This document shows positions 17,301-26,800 of a stretch of DNA of 64,000 nt, piece by piece (position 1 is the first letter of the stretch; each line of letters opens with the position of its first letter). The notes under the pieces were generated by a model. It worked only from the letters and a program-made list of their open reading frames with translations. It was not told where the DNA came from and did not search any database. The position numbers and the translations under genes were made by a program. The stretch is from Endozoicomonas sp. 8E (GTDB lineage: Bacteria; Pseudomonadota; Gammaproteobacteria; Pseudomonadales; Endozoicomonadaceae): assembly GCF_032883915.1 (NCBI RefSeq), contig NZ_CP120717.1:1184501-1248500 (forward strand). Reading direction: 5' to 3'.

Positions 17301-18773
17301 ATTGACCTGAATAACCAGAGATGCTTTCGAATGATGACCGATCCAATGACTGGCCTGGGCATGTTGCTGATAAGTAACGGTATTAAAGGCAAGGTGATCT
17401 CTGACATTGTACAGAGGGAGCTCATCGGTTTCTGCCAGCCCCAGGGCTTTCGGTTGCTGTCTTGAATGCGCCAGCTGAACTCGCGGCTCCAGGCCCGTTG
17501 TCTCGCGAATAGTCTGCAATGAACCCAGCAAACGAAACCAGAGCGCCTCAGTGAGGGGAGACGTGACAGTAACCGTACCACCTGCTCGAACCTGTTCCAG
17601 CAGACAGGTATTAGGGACTGCGTAGCCTTCCGGAGCAATGGCAAACGGGTTCAGCCATTCTGTGATATTACTCTGGTTTATGATGACCGGGTTGTCTGGT
17701 GCGTGCTCCTGAGACAGGCTCTGAAACAGTGAATGCAGCTCGTCCTTCCCCACCGGCATCCGATAAAACTGAACCTCGTCCGGTAACTGACAGACCTTCC
17801 CGTTGCTCTCAAAGCATTGTTGCACGAGCATCTGTCGAATCGTCTGCTCGAAGGCCAGAGCCTGCCAGTTGGCCCCTTTCAGAATCACCCTTTGTCCGGC
17901 CCTCAATGACTCAAGCCTGCCGGGGAGATGCTGGATTCGTCCCTGCTGATCCACTCCGGGGCCACCCAGCAACAACTGTCGCCAGTCGTTATGCAAGTGG
18001 CAGTCAATAAGAAGTGTAGTGTCGTCGTCCATGGCGCTTTCGGCAGGGGGGAGTTCATCCAATAACGGAGGCATCTCGTCGATGTCCATCGATGGGTCAT
18101 TACCAGTCTGATCCTGGCACTGCCAGCTATTTTCCGGTCGATTAATTCGCCGCCAGAAATCAGCACCGGGTGCATCGTCACGCTGGCCAACCGATGCCAA
18201 CTGTTCAGGGTCTGCCACGACCAATAGAGAAACATGCTTGCCCAGAGGGCGTTTTTTCTGACTGACTTTGTCGTACAGACAGGGGGTATCCGGGTCCAGC
18301 AGATCGTTAAATTTTGGCAAATCCTCGCTGCTGAGTTTTCGGATATCCATCACCAGAGTCAATGGCTGCAGACTTTCGAACAGCTTGCCAGAATCCAGAG
18401 TGCGGCGGCCATCGTCGGAAATGCTCAACCGGCTCACCAGGTTAGCCTGTGAGAGGTCATCGGGGTGGGAAATAAGGGTAACATCCTGATGTTTATCGCC
18501 GGTCAGGGCAACTAAAAGCTCTCGAACTTCATTATCACTGGCGACGAAACGAAAATCGAAGACATGAGTGGACTTTTGGAGCGAGGAATCCGCTGAGGAT
18601 ACGCTTCTCGTCTGGTGAGGTGACATCCCCGGAGCTGATGATCTATTGAGTTTGGGGATTACATTTGAGCAGGCTTCTGCAATGTTTGACGGTGCATTCA
18701 GTTTTGCTCTCTTGTCTGGCACGCTGCAATCAGGTATGGGTTTTTTATTTTTCCAGCTAATCTGACCATCCAC
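11325..18773 (-). CDS. Giant multi-AAA / transglutaminase-like protein, copy C (2482 residues)
   Basis: Shortest complete copy and the only one starting with GTG, at 18773, placed exactly where the others have ATG; AGGAG lies 11 nt upstream. The N-terminal tail is distinct (NKKPIPD, PDKRAKLN). The first AAA+ site has GETGTGKS with K930 and an intact LDE; the second has GPAGRGKD with K1275 and ISE. The possible sensor-2 motif is PTSRDL, as in B and D. The transglutaminase-like triad is complete at C1920, H1946 and D1963 with the B spacing (26 and 17 residues). The C-terminal region lacks the long charged coiled coil of B, D, F and G, which explains much of the shorter length. It is the only copy with foreign DNA in both flanking gaps, so it probably cannot share a transcript with its neighbours as simply as D to H can. 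Function unknown. Confidence 0.92.
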   Translation of the reverse strand: MDGQISWKNKKPIPDCSVPDKRAKLNAPSNIAEACSNVIPKLNRSSAPGMSPHQTRSVSSADSSLQKSTHVFDFRFVASDNEVRELLVALTGDKHQDVTLISHPDDLSQANLVSRLSISDDGRRTLDSGKLFESLQPLTLVMDIRKLSSEDLPKFNDLLDPDTPCLYDKVSQKKRPLGKHVSLLVVADPEQLASVGQRDDAPGADFWRRINRPENSWQCQDQTGNDPSMDIDEMPPLLDELPPAESAMDDDTTLLIDCHLHNDWRQLLLGGPGVDQQGRIQHLPGRLESLRAGQRVILKGANWQALAFEQTIRQMLVQQCFESNGKVCQLPDEVQFYRMPVGKDELHSLFQSLSQEHAPDNPVIINQSNITEWLNPFAIAPEGYAVPNTCLLEQVRAGGTVTVTSPLTEALWFRLLGSLQTIRETTGLEPRVQLAHSRQQPKALGLAETDELPLYNVRDHLAFNTVTYQQHAQASHWIGHHSKASLVIQVNEQTGFSQLFDNIHITSEQKALFGRRQSELQEALTAGRPVVFRGLESNPTLQQLLEPLVVGQPLLLNGQLEAYPHAHVTILWPESVISPSSVFRSMVAAGSPCPEVDLWGLNGDKHGIPRAELPEQALNELYEAFKTVPDHLCSPLPELTEGLLNNLMLAARRAQQVDHSPQLLPRHWRKAINSLISHGTRQTPSVRDFMKVACWQLFPDKTPDAHKKPDEDQPASVDPDQLNEIINSAPGLDREFVQQNLWSLARAFDPAVFNEKLQLSYENPFPWRDEKEALDRLCALIVDHIPEKNRQAMACQLAVDPQAEEHYQTLALRPSRQIKRLQDALASGWQLSLPSGRTRSDVIKSLATDCFQMTRIANSETEGIERIKHRLSGSLAWQGSTDEPWSALARDLYHGEMSQKDRESRRLSRLHDRLKDAPVIFLQGETGTGKSYFSAKMAKASGSAAVLSLGPSDSEQTLMKCWQWQNHADGDRSMAEQNRALMEWARTSHPKDGGYIEGKYITLVLDEANLAKAGLLASLNGLWEPEPCIYVNGHPVPVSTEHRVILTGNPIHYGGRQLDSALKEKLPRAYYPRLDQAFLRDRVVEPALLNHLQRHLPESQQINDIARIATEGVMVLWQYYQELLPEHEFTPRDLTDICSWVGWYLDRSLSPGDRVNCKQVQGLIQQSFRDVLGSEITETHRDALSALEIWFAARYQPENTLSDRVRNKTLSDIQQTFSTVTQKIRPEFDTSGSAVSELVQQLGQDLSRCQQAYHLDRKHGGRQATLIEGPAGRGKDATLNLVIESVREEARRRGESMPEVFYLNACDCSWDRVCEAIQKAKVEGGIVVISEMNLIDSQHLEGELNDILAGDAHPGFHLFATINPPEYSGRKPLSPALKGRFRHLPIRQYNQTELQTIVGKVLPESLEGTFAAKKLTEKHCLLRAHLQRKKLPLQPTSRDLQNVARAVIRARDFTDNGLNQCFQRHYRLYLMAAGLSLEELPGSSAIAMSNEALDTRLCEWVSGIDRPWLIRHSDCNSMDEKRHEIRIKTDLNREEARTEIIRMLARTRWQASGLSVKPDESDDILTQTLYRHWQRRWFDREYGQLGVDADSVFPLTDAQKQTLKTSTNQPYLEAADQQIRTWKASEVQFWPGFWHQISDLLNHCAHDYTRQDRVIDSDKAPEECTSEVRRKQANALDRGTDYQRQKKRVFDNYKIFDTNYPFTMYRLRAKDINVSAKGEVELTDMGDQHLQGIEILIPEQLPGRNQELTLAKNQTLANYKASSGNGQYALPSLTPEDCIVALRIEPVLPYTLLRDRYTGLHTLSVPEAKAGQIIQFTYVVEPREPSKKTLAKKFQPAQSIRFDARCSKGIEAVLNKLFAEVKQQLPEIKVPLQAIMNAKNTTQRISAIRDYCLKFSGAAEPARHDVNFFHFLVTRRQGSCRHRTPVFIAFCRYFGIPCREIINRVHAFAEYSVDRGQTWKSVDLGGAPAELRKIPSDFQRTNKVSRESKKARDLLLGLLMGADSAQQQTLAKTYGMSLEELNKVIETGGTLPGKNLGICKTVLKLWKGKDLTGFSMGVSMIESLETEALGSFEQQLVGKFISCDWSFWPMSAVVINILSDGDEVRVIEQLQSLHSKMIVEAKARPLEWLGSMVNILEHSDLANPSIIRFALKVLELGWLNPLPRYSDEIIMPLQHHELLMRLKGIEELKVEAANCLKKWYQTVLKRGKKSQSWRSIYEYFLARKGNDMLVSHCHEGASPTLNDKITNPSLDTAWTDDPEGVPNIERMLVNQPAFVQLHSVRARHRPLIILGHPFWSSTLIDKKARDLLQLKAKKNPDLKLLLEKVKQDDVVSNRGYMIGIYNRYRPIPESGDVLHKDAEFASDLENKCKQAILQAFCHYLYELTHSKGGRLTYCWGDAPVRFESNRDYYGAHDPSSPEELYAMFSEIDRSEWFEKSVDDTYLRQTLGDNNALVLRSAELIKITEEFLNSVNLNSLCESLNTC

Positions 18774-18870
18774 AGTAAATCTTGCTCCTGTTGTTTGAAG
18801 GACTGCATTGAAATGGTTTGATTATGAGACCTTCAGACGGGAGGAAAGTTCCATTGGTTTAGTTAGCCGC
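18774..18870 (-). promoter_or_regulatory. Conserved 5' leader of copy C
   Basis: It shares the AACTTTCCTCC, CTGAAGGTC and CAGTCCTTCA boxes with the other leaders, here with a CATAATCAAA core. Homology fades at about 18870, shortly before the left 75-bp direct repeat. Confidence 0.4.
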
Positions 18871-18885
18871 AGGGTATTGGCATCA

Positions 18886-18960
18886 ATCTGGAAAGACCAA
18901 GAAAATCTTACCTGGGAAATACCTGATTCAGAGCGGCGACATCTTCTATGGAGGTCACCG
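18886..18960. repeat. Left 75-bp direct repeat flanking the C-D insertion
   Basis: This stretch (key parts GAAAGACCAAGAAAATC, GGCGACATCTTCT and GTCACCG) recurs in the same orientation at 20761-20835 with roughly a dozen changes. The pair brackets about 1.8 kb holding the coiled-coil gene and the palindromic array, so it may be a target duplication or a recombination site. Confidence 0.75.
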
Positions 18961-19024
18961 CTGTTAACTCGTTTTTCTCTGCTATGCTGAGACCTCAAAC
19001 AAAAAACCACACAGGACAGGCAGT

Positions 19025-19708
19025 ATGAGCCTTGAGGCAAGAGTCGCGGCACTCGAAGAACATCAGGTACTTTTCGACAGAATGCTTACGCGCATTGATG
19101 ATAAATTGGATTTAGTGCTGAAGGAGCAGAAAAAACAGAGTCAACGATTCGATGCAATGGATAGTCGACTCGATAAAATGGATAGTCGATTCGATGCAAT
19201 AGATAGTCGACTCGATAAAATGGATAGTCGATTCGATGCAATGGATAGTCGACTCGATAAAATGGATAGTCGATTCGATGCAATAGATAGTCGACTCGAT
19301 AAAATGGATAGTCGATTCGATGCAATGGATAGTCGGCTCGATAAAATGGATAGTCGATTCGATGCAATGGATAGTCGACTCGATAAAATGGATAGTCGAT
19401 TCGATGCAATGGATAGTCGACTCGATAAAATGGATAGTCGATTCGATGCAATGGATAGTCGGCTCGATAAAATGGATAGTCGATTCGATGCAATGGATAG
19501 TCGGCTCGATAAAATGGATAGTCGATTCGATGCAACGGATAGTCGGCTCGATAAAATGGATAGTCGATTCGATGCAACGGATAGTCGATTCGATAAAGTC
19601 GAGAGTCGACTCGATAAAATGGATGAAGAGTTCGGATCAATCAAAATGCAACTTAACATTGCCCAGGATTTGTTGGTGCAGCTTGTCAACAACCTCGCCA
19701 GCCAGTGA
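19025..19708 (+). CDS. Small coiled-coil protein of eleven 14-residue repeats
   Basis: The protein has 227 residues and starts with MSLEARVAALEEHQ, after a weak purine-rich site (ACAGGACAGGCAGT). Residues 1-40 look helical and amphipathic. Residues 41-194 are eleven units of RFDAMDSRLDKMDS, two heptads each, with Met/Ile/Thr the only frequent substitution, so a long parallel coiled coil is expected. The tail (FGSIKMQLNIAQDLLVQLVNNL) is again helical. No signal peptide or membrane segment. It could be a scaffold or oligomerisation factor; the family is not one I can name. It is the only apparently intact gene inside the array besides the giant genes and points the opposite way. The repeats are near-identical in DNA, so unit number may vary between strains. 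Its function and any link to the giant proteins are unproven. Confidence 0.8.
   Translation: MSLEARVAALEEHQVLFDRMLTRIDDKLDLVLKEQKKQSQRFDAMDSRLDKMDSRFDAIDSRLDKMDSRFDAMDSRLDKMDSRFDAIDSRLDKMDSRFDAMDSRLDKMDSRFDAMDSRLDKMDSRFDAMDSRLDKMDSRFDAMDSRLDKMDSRFDAMDSRLDKMDSRFDATDSRLDKMDSRFDATDSRFDKVESRLDKMDEEFGSIKMQLNIAQDLLVQLVNNLASQ
19145..19606 (+). repeat. 42-bp tandem repeat, about 11 units, within the coiled-coil gene
   Basis: Each 42-bp unit consists of two related 21-bp halves (CGATTCGATGCAATGGATAG and CGACTCGATAAAATGGATAG type). Units differ at few sites, mainly ATG/ATA/ACG at one codon and GACTC/GGCTC at another. The sequence has no stops in several other frames, which creates long false reading frames on both strands. 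Confidence 0.95.
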
Positions 19709-19745
19709 AGCAAATTGCCCTTCAACTCGTTCCCACGCTCTGAGG

Positions 19746-20664
19746 GTGTTGCAAAACTCTCTCCAACGTGGGAACGAGTTGACTCCCGTCATTCCCGACT
19801 TCATTCTCGTCATTCCCGCGAAGGCGGGAATCCACACTGACTCACCACCAGAACCATACTGCCCGGTGCTCCCCTGGCCTTGTCATCCCCGAGAAGGCAG
19901 AGATCCACCGTTGGCGCTGGATTCCCGCCTTCGCGGGAATGACGACCTCAGAGCATGGGAACGAGCTGTTGGAGTTTTGCGACAGCCTCGAAGGCGGGTG
20001 TCGCAAAACTCTCTCCAGCGTGGGAACGAGTTGACTCCCGTCATTCCCAGCTTCATTCTCGTCATTCCCGCGAAGGCGGGAATCCACACTGACTCACCAC
20101 CAGAACCATACTGCCCGGTGCTCCCCTGGCCTTGTCATCCCCGAGAAGGCAGAGATCCACCGTTGGCGCTGGATTCCCGCCTTCGCGGGAATGACGACCT
20201 CAGAGCGTGGGAACGAGCTGTTGGATTTTTGCGACAGCCTCGAAGGCGGGAATCCACACTGACTCACCACCAGAACCCTACTGCCCGGTGCTCCCCTGGC
20301 CTTGTCATCCCCGAGAAGGCAGAGATCCACCGTTGGCGCTGGATTCCCGCCTTCGCGGGAATGACGACCTCAGAGCATGGGAACGAGCTGTTGGATTTTT
20401 GCGACAGCCTCGAAGGCGGGTGTCGCAAAACTCTCTCCAGCGTGGGAACGAGTTGACTCCCGTCATTCCCAGCTTCATTCTCGTCATTCCCGCGAAGGCG
20501 GGAATCCACACTGACTCACCACCAGAACCCTACTGCCCGGTGCTCCCCTGGCCTTGTCATCCCCGAGAAGGCAGAGATCCACCGTTGGCGCTGGATTCCC
20601 GCCTTCGCGGGAATGACGACCTCAGAGCATGGGAACGAGCTGTTGGAGTTTTGCGACACCCTCG
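19746..20664. repeat. Tandem array of composite palindromic repeat elements (three full units, one partial)
   Basis: Units begin near 19746, 19998 and 20420 with GTCGCAAAACTCTCTCC (GTTGC in the first) and end with TTTTGCGACA. Compared with the elements at 11047 and 59207 they are in reverse orientation. A partial unit (about 20245-20418) lacks its left end: the sequence passes from GCGACAGCCTCGAAGGCGGG straight into AATCCACACTGACTC, as if recombination had joined two GAAGGCGGG motifs. Each full unit holds two 20-bp palindromes, so the block can form many strong hairpins. The block has no convincing gene; its open frames follow from repetition. From 20665 to 20760 nothing recognisable is seen. 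Confidence 0.88.
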
Positions 20665-20760
20665 CTCTGCGTGGGAATGCATACCTCCCCTGACAAACTG
20701 ACTCTCCACCTGAGATAAGGTATGTGTCCCCACGCTGGAACCCACAGAGCAATGGATTGA

Positions 20761-20835
20761 ATCAGGAAAGACCAGGAAAACCCTACCTGGAAAATACCCG
20801 ATCCAGAATGGCGACATCCTCTCCGGAAGTCACCG
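20761..20835. repeat. Right 75-bp direct repeat flanking the C-D insertion
   Basis: Second copy of the sequence at 18886-18960, in the same orientation. It ends in GTCACCGATCTCGAAAAACT, which continues into the ordinary intergenic sequence of the array, so it marks the right edge of the inserted DNA. Confidence 0.75.
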
Positions 20836-20867
20836 ATCTCGAAAAACTGATCATGACCAAACGGTTA

Positions 20868-23800
20868 TCAGGTATCCAGTGACTCATAAATCGAATTCAA
20901 ATTCACGTTGTTCAAAAACTCTTCGTTAATTTTGGTCAGATCATCGGACTTTAGTACCAGAGCGTTACTGATGTTGAGTGCCTGCTTTAAATAGGCATCC
21001 CTGGCAGATGACGGAAATTTCTCAGAGCTGATTAAATGCATCATGGCATACAGCTCTTCCGGTGAGGATGGATCATGAGTGCCATAGCATTTTGTTCTAT
21101 GTCTGTAGTCATTGGTACTGGCTTCGGCCCAACAATAAGTTAAGGAACCGCCTTTCGAGTGCGTCAAACCATACAGGTAATGACTGAAGGCCTGCCTAAT
21201 CGCTTGCTCGCATTTGATTTTTAGATAATCTAAAACCTGTTCTTCCCGGAGTTGTGGCCTAATGGAATCCAGAAGGGTTTTGTAATGACTTTTGATATCA
21301 ATTTCTCGTTTCTCATATTGTTCTTTTCGAGTCTGGCATTGCTGATCAGGAAGCATTGATTGTTCATGGCTTGAATGATCACGGTACCAATTATCCAGGT
21401 CTTCCAGAGCTTCGAGGTATTCTTTATTCTTCTTCCTGTACTGTTTGACTTTTTCCAATGACTGCTTCAATTCCGGGCTGCTCTCAACTTTTCGTTGAAA
21501 CAGAGCTTTGGTTTTTTCAATCATTGCCTCGCTGTCCCAGCAAGGTTGTCCCAGGATAATCACTGGACGGTGGAGCGTCCTGCCAGAGTTTAATCGCACA
21601 AACGCGGGATGGTGTACCAGCAAACGCTCTATATTCGGAATGCCCTCAGGTTTGTCCGTCCAGGCGTCTTGTAAAGCTTTACGGACAATGAGCTCTTCCA
21701 GGGATGGCGAAAAGCCACCATGACAATGGGTCACCAAGCAGGCATCGTTTTCTGTTTGGAAGCCTTTATAGGCCAGCTGCCATACCTGACTATTTTTTTC
21801 TCTGGAAAACAACTGCTTGTATAAATTTTTCAGGCGACGGGTGGCTTTAACTTTTAATTCATCAACGCCTTCCAGACGTAACAATAGCTCATGCTGTTCA
21901 AGGACCCCGTTAATATCCTGGTCGTATTCCGGCAGTGGGTCCAGCCAACCTGATTCCAGGGCTACAAGGGCAAATTGAATAACCGAAGGCCTGGTTAAGT
22001 CACTGCCGTTCAGTATATCCACCATGGAACTCAACCACTGCTGAGGCCTCTGTTCGGCCTGAACAATCACTTTTGAATGGAGTAACTTGAGTTGTTCAGT
22101 GACCTGCTCTCCATCACTGTCGGACAATATTTTTTCTACTGCCTCCACCATGGGTTTATACTTCATCGCACTGTCTTTTTTAGTCACAGCACCAACCAAT
22201 GCTTGCTCATAAAAGTTCAATGCTTTTTTATCCAGTAAAATTGAGACGCCCGTGGAAAATCCGGTCAAATCTTTTCTCTTCCAAAGTTCCCTGACCATTT
22301 CGGAGGTAATCATAATTGAGTTTGCAAAGACACTGCCTGTTTCAAGGGCTTCGTTCTGTTCCTCAAGATTCTTATCAATGGCTTGTGCCAGAGCTTCCTG
22401 TTGTGCTGAATCAGCCCCTTTCAGAAGATCCTTAAACCTCTGTGTCTCAGTGCAGAAACTACTGAGCTGTCTGGTGGGCTGGAATTCAGATTTGATTTCT
22501 CTTACCTGTCCGGCCCCTCCGCCCAAATCCACCGATTCCCAGGTTTGGCCCCTATCCAGGGAATACTCGGCAAAGTGGTGGCTAAGACTATGAATTTGCC
22601 GACTGGGAATCCCGAAATAACGACAAAAAGCAACAAAAACAGGCGCGCGATGACGGCAGCTACCCTGCTGCTGTGTGACGAGGAATCTAAAGAAATTTTC
22701 TTCCGGCTTCGGTTCAGTCTTACCCGAAAACTGTCGGCAATACTCCGTGATCGCCTTAATTTGTTGCTGGATTTGTCTGGCGTTTTTTATTGTCTGCAAA
22801 CACATCGGTAGTTTGGCTGGGTGCTCTTTTACGGGCGAAAACAGTTCGTCCAGTACGGTTTTAATACCTTCTGAACAGTGGGTGTCAAAACGTACTGATT
22901 GTTCCGGCAGGGCTTTTTCAGCCGAAACACTGTCGTCCGGTTTTTTGGGCTCTACGACATAAGTAAATTGAATAGTCTGTTCGGTGTTGGCTTCTGGAAT
23001 AATCAGTGTGTGAAGCCCGGTATACCGATGCCTGAGCAGTTTAAATGGCAAATCTGGTTCTATACGCAGGGCCACGATATGGTCCTCAGGCGTCAGGCTG
23101 GGTAACACAAATTGACCTTTCTTCGATGTCCATTTAAAAGACGCCAGGGTTTGGTTGCTGGTTAATATCACTTCCTGGTCAGGCCCTGGTAACCGCGCCG
23201 GCATGAGGGTTACGAAGCCTTGAATACGTGGATCATTAAGATTGGTCAGTATGATATCGCCCTTGGCAGTCACACAAATATCCCTTGCCTCCCAACGGTA
23301 CATACGGGAAGTGGGTCTCTGCGTTTTAAAAACGGGTAAATCGTATAACAGTGGCACTTTCAGGCACTCATAGTTTGTTCTCCGGTCCAGTGCCTTACCT
23401 TGTTTCGAGTGAGCGTTTAGACGGTGTTTATCAGGAGTATTACCAGTGCCAGCCGCTAACTTTTCATCCATGTAATCGCCAAGCCAATGGTTCGGCAGGT
23501 GACTTATCTGATGCCAAAAGGCAGGCCACCATTGAACTGCATGGGCTTTCCATGCACCAATCAGCTTATCAGCCTCCCGGAGAAAAGGCTGGGAGCTCGG
23601 TATTTTCAGCGTTTGTTTCTCTTCTTTGGTCAGGGGAAATAAGCTATTGGCGTCCTCGCCCGTCAGACCAAACTCACGATGAAACCAGCGATGCTGCCAG
23701 TATCGATACAGTGCCCGGGTGAGGATATCGTTATACTGATCCGGCGCCACTGAAAAACCGGATGCCTGCCACCTGGCCTGAGCCACCCTCTTGATGATTT

Positions 23801-26800
23801 CAGTTCTGGCTTGCTTTTTATCCAGACGAGCCTCAACAAGAATTTCGTGGCCTTTTTCATCAATACTGTTGCGATCACTGAGTCGTATCAACCACGGACG
23901 ATCAATGTTCGGTACCTTTTGATAGAGCCAATGGCTCAGTTCAGAAGCAAGCGCTCCTTTACCCATGGCAAGAGTCGATGACTGCGGCAGTTCCTCCAGG
24001 GACAGGTTGGCGGCCATCAGGTAAAGCCGGTAGTGCTGATTGAGGCATTGATGAAGTGCTTTTTCGCTAAAATCGCCTCCTCTTTTGACAGCCATCGCGA
24101 TATTCTGTAAATCGCGACTAGTGGGCTGCAATGGCAGGTCTTTGCCTTGCAGGCAGGCCCTTAAACGACAATGCTTTTCAGTCAACCGTTTAGCCACGAT
24201 TTTTCCCTGCTCGTTCTCTGGCAAGACTTTCCCGGCAATGGCCTGCAATTCGCTCGGGCTATACTGCCGGATCGGCAAATGTCGAAAACGCCCTTTCATT
24301 GCCGGTGATAAGGGTTTTCGCCCGCTGTACTCAGGCGGGTTGATGGTGGCAAACAGGTGGAAGCCCGGATGGGCGTCACCGGCCAAAATGTCGTTTAACT
24401 CACCTTCCAGATGCTGGCTGTCGATCAGATTCATTTCCGAAATAACAACGATGCCGCCATCGATTTTTGCTTTCTGGATCTTTTCACACACTTTGTCCCA
24501 GGAACAATCACAGGCATTCAGGAGAAAAACTTCTGGCATGGATTCTCCCCGTTGTATAGCCTGCTGTCTGACACTTTCAATCAACAGGTTCAACGTGGCA
24601 TCTTTACCCCGTCCGGCCGGGCCTTCAATCAGTGTTGCCTGACGACCGCCGTGTTTTCTGTCGTGATGATAAGCCTGCTGACAGCGGCTTAAATCCTGTC
24701 CCAGATGTTGCACCAGCTCAATGACTGCCGATCCGGAGGTATCAAACTCAGGTTGGAATTCTTTGGTGAATGCTTCGAAGTCCCGCTGAATATCTGGCAG
24801 GGTGTGGTTATGAACTTTATCGCGCAGGGTGTTGTCCAGTTCGTAACGGGCAGCAAACCAGATTTCCAGTGCTGAAAGAGCATCCTGATGAGTCTCGCTG
24901 ATTTCGGGACCCAACACATCCCGGAAACTTTGCTGGATCAGACTGCTCACTTGCTTACAGCTGGCACTGTCTCCTCTGGATAACGCACGATCCAGATACC
25001 AGCCCACCCAGCTGCAGATATCGGTTAAATCCCTGGGGGTAAACTCATGCTCGGGCAACAGCTCCTGGTAAAATTGCCACAGTGTCATCACACTCTTGGT
25101 GACACTGTATGCACTGTCGTTTATTTGATGCCGTTGTAAATGACTGAGTAGCGCTGGTTCCACTACTCTGTCCCGAAGGAAAGCCTGGTCCAGGCGTGGG
25201 TAGTAAGCCTTTGGCAGTTTCTCTTTCAGGGCCGGGTCCATTTGGCGCCCGGCATAATGATCCGGGTTGCCGGTGAGAATCACCCGGTGTTTTTCGCTGA
25301 CCTTGACAGGATGACCATTCACATAAATGCAGGGTTCCGGTTCCCACAAGCCGTTCAATGATGCCAGCAATCCGGCCTCGGCCAGATTCGCCTCATCCAG
25401 CACCAGGGTGATATAGTTTGCTCCAACATTGCCTCCGTCTTTGTCGGGTTTGGTATTGGCCCATTCCATCAATGCCCGGTTTTGTTGTGCCATAGAGCGG
25501 TCGCCATCGGCGTGTTGTTGCCACTGCCAGCGTTTCATCAGGGTCTGTTCGCTGTCAGAAGGACCAAGGGAAATGACCGCAGCCTGTCCTGAAGCCTTTG
25601 CCATTTTGGCGGAAAAGTAGCTTTTCCCGGTGCCGGTTTCCCCCTCAAGGAATATAACGGGAGAGTCTGTCAGCCGGTCATGGAGTCGGGATAATCGACG
25701 GCTTTCACGATCCTTCTGATTGATCACGCCATGATAAAGATCCCGGGCCAGTGCAGACAGGGGCTCATCGGCGGAACCCGTCCATTTTAGTGATTCAGAC
25801 AGCCGATGTTCTATACGTTCAATGCCTTCTGCCTCAGAACTCGCTGTTCTGGCCATGTAAAAACAATCGGTGGCCAGGCCGTGAATGGCATCGGATCGGG
25901 TCTGCCCTGAGTGCAAAGGTAAGTGCCAGCTGCAAGCCAGTGCATCTTGCAAACGTTTAATCTGTCTTGTTGGCTCGATGACTAAGGATTGCCAAGGCTT
26001 TGTTGCCGCCGGATCGACTGCCAACTGATAGGCTATGGCATCTCGTTGATTTTCAGGCGCGTGGGCCAGGATCATGGCACAGAGCCTGTCCATAACTTCT
26101 TTTTTACCCCACTCTGGAAATGGACTTTCATAGGACAGTTGTAATTCGGTACCTATAAATACCGCCGGGTTAAAGGCTCGGGCCAATTGCCACAGGTTTC
26201 GCTTGACAAAGTTTCTATCCAGTCGCGGGTCGCTATTGATAATGGCAGCTAACTGATCCGGGTCTACCGAGGCGGCTTGATCTTCATCCGGCAGTAACTG
26301 CAAACAGGCTACTTTCATAAAATCACGGACGGACGGATGTTGTCGGGTGCCATGGGTGATGACGCTATTGATGGCCTTGCGCCAGTGGCATGGCAGGAGC
26401 TGAGAGGAGTGGTCAGATTGTTGTGCCCTCCGGGCAGCCAGTATCAGATTATTCAGCAATCCTTCGGTTATTTCAGGCAGAGCATTACAAAGGCCGCCAG
26501 GTACGGTTTTAAAGGCTTCGTAAAGTGAGTGAAGTGTTTGTTCTGGCAGCTCTGCCCGGGAGAGACCATGCTTGAGGGCATTGATATCCCAGAGATCAAT
26601 CTTGGGACACCGGCTACCCTTGGTAACCATCGAATTAAATACTGAAGAGGCGCTTTTCACAGACTCAGGCCAGAGTATTGTGACATGGGCTTGTGGGTAG
26701 GCCTGCAACTGGCCATTCACCAACAAAGGTTGCCCAATAACCAGGGGTTCCAGAAGCTGCTGAAGCGTTGGATTACTTTCCAGTCCTCTGAATACCACCG

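Noticed and set aside
19086-19725. Two minus-strand frames of 184 and 194 codons opposite the coiled-coil gene
   Set aside because: They mirror the 42-bp repeat and end where it ends; the real gene has a coherent helical head and tail outside the repeat.
19320-20456. A 378-codon plus-strand frame running from the 42-bp repeat into the palindromic block
   Set aside because: It is an out-of-frame reading of the coiled-coil repeats continued through palindromic repeats; the amino-acid pattern is a repeat artefact and there is no ribosome binding site.
19746-20664. Possible CRISPR array
   Set aside because: Units are about 250 bp with internal palindromes and nearly identical interiors, without short unique spacers or cas genes.
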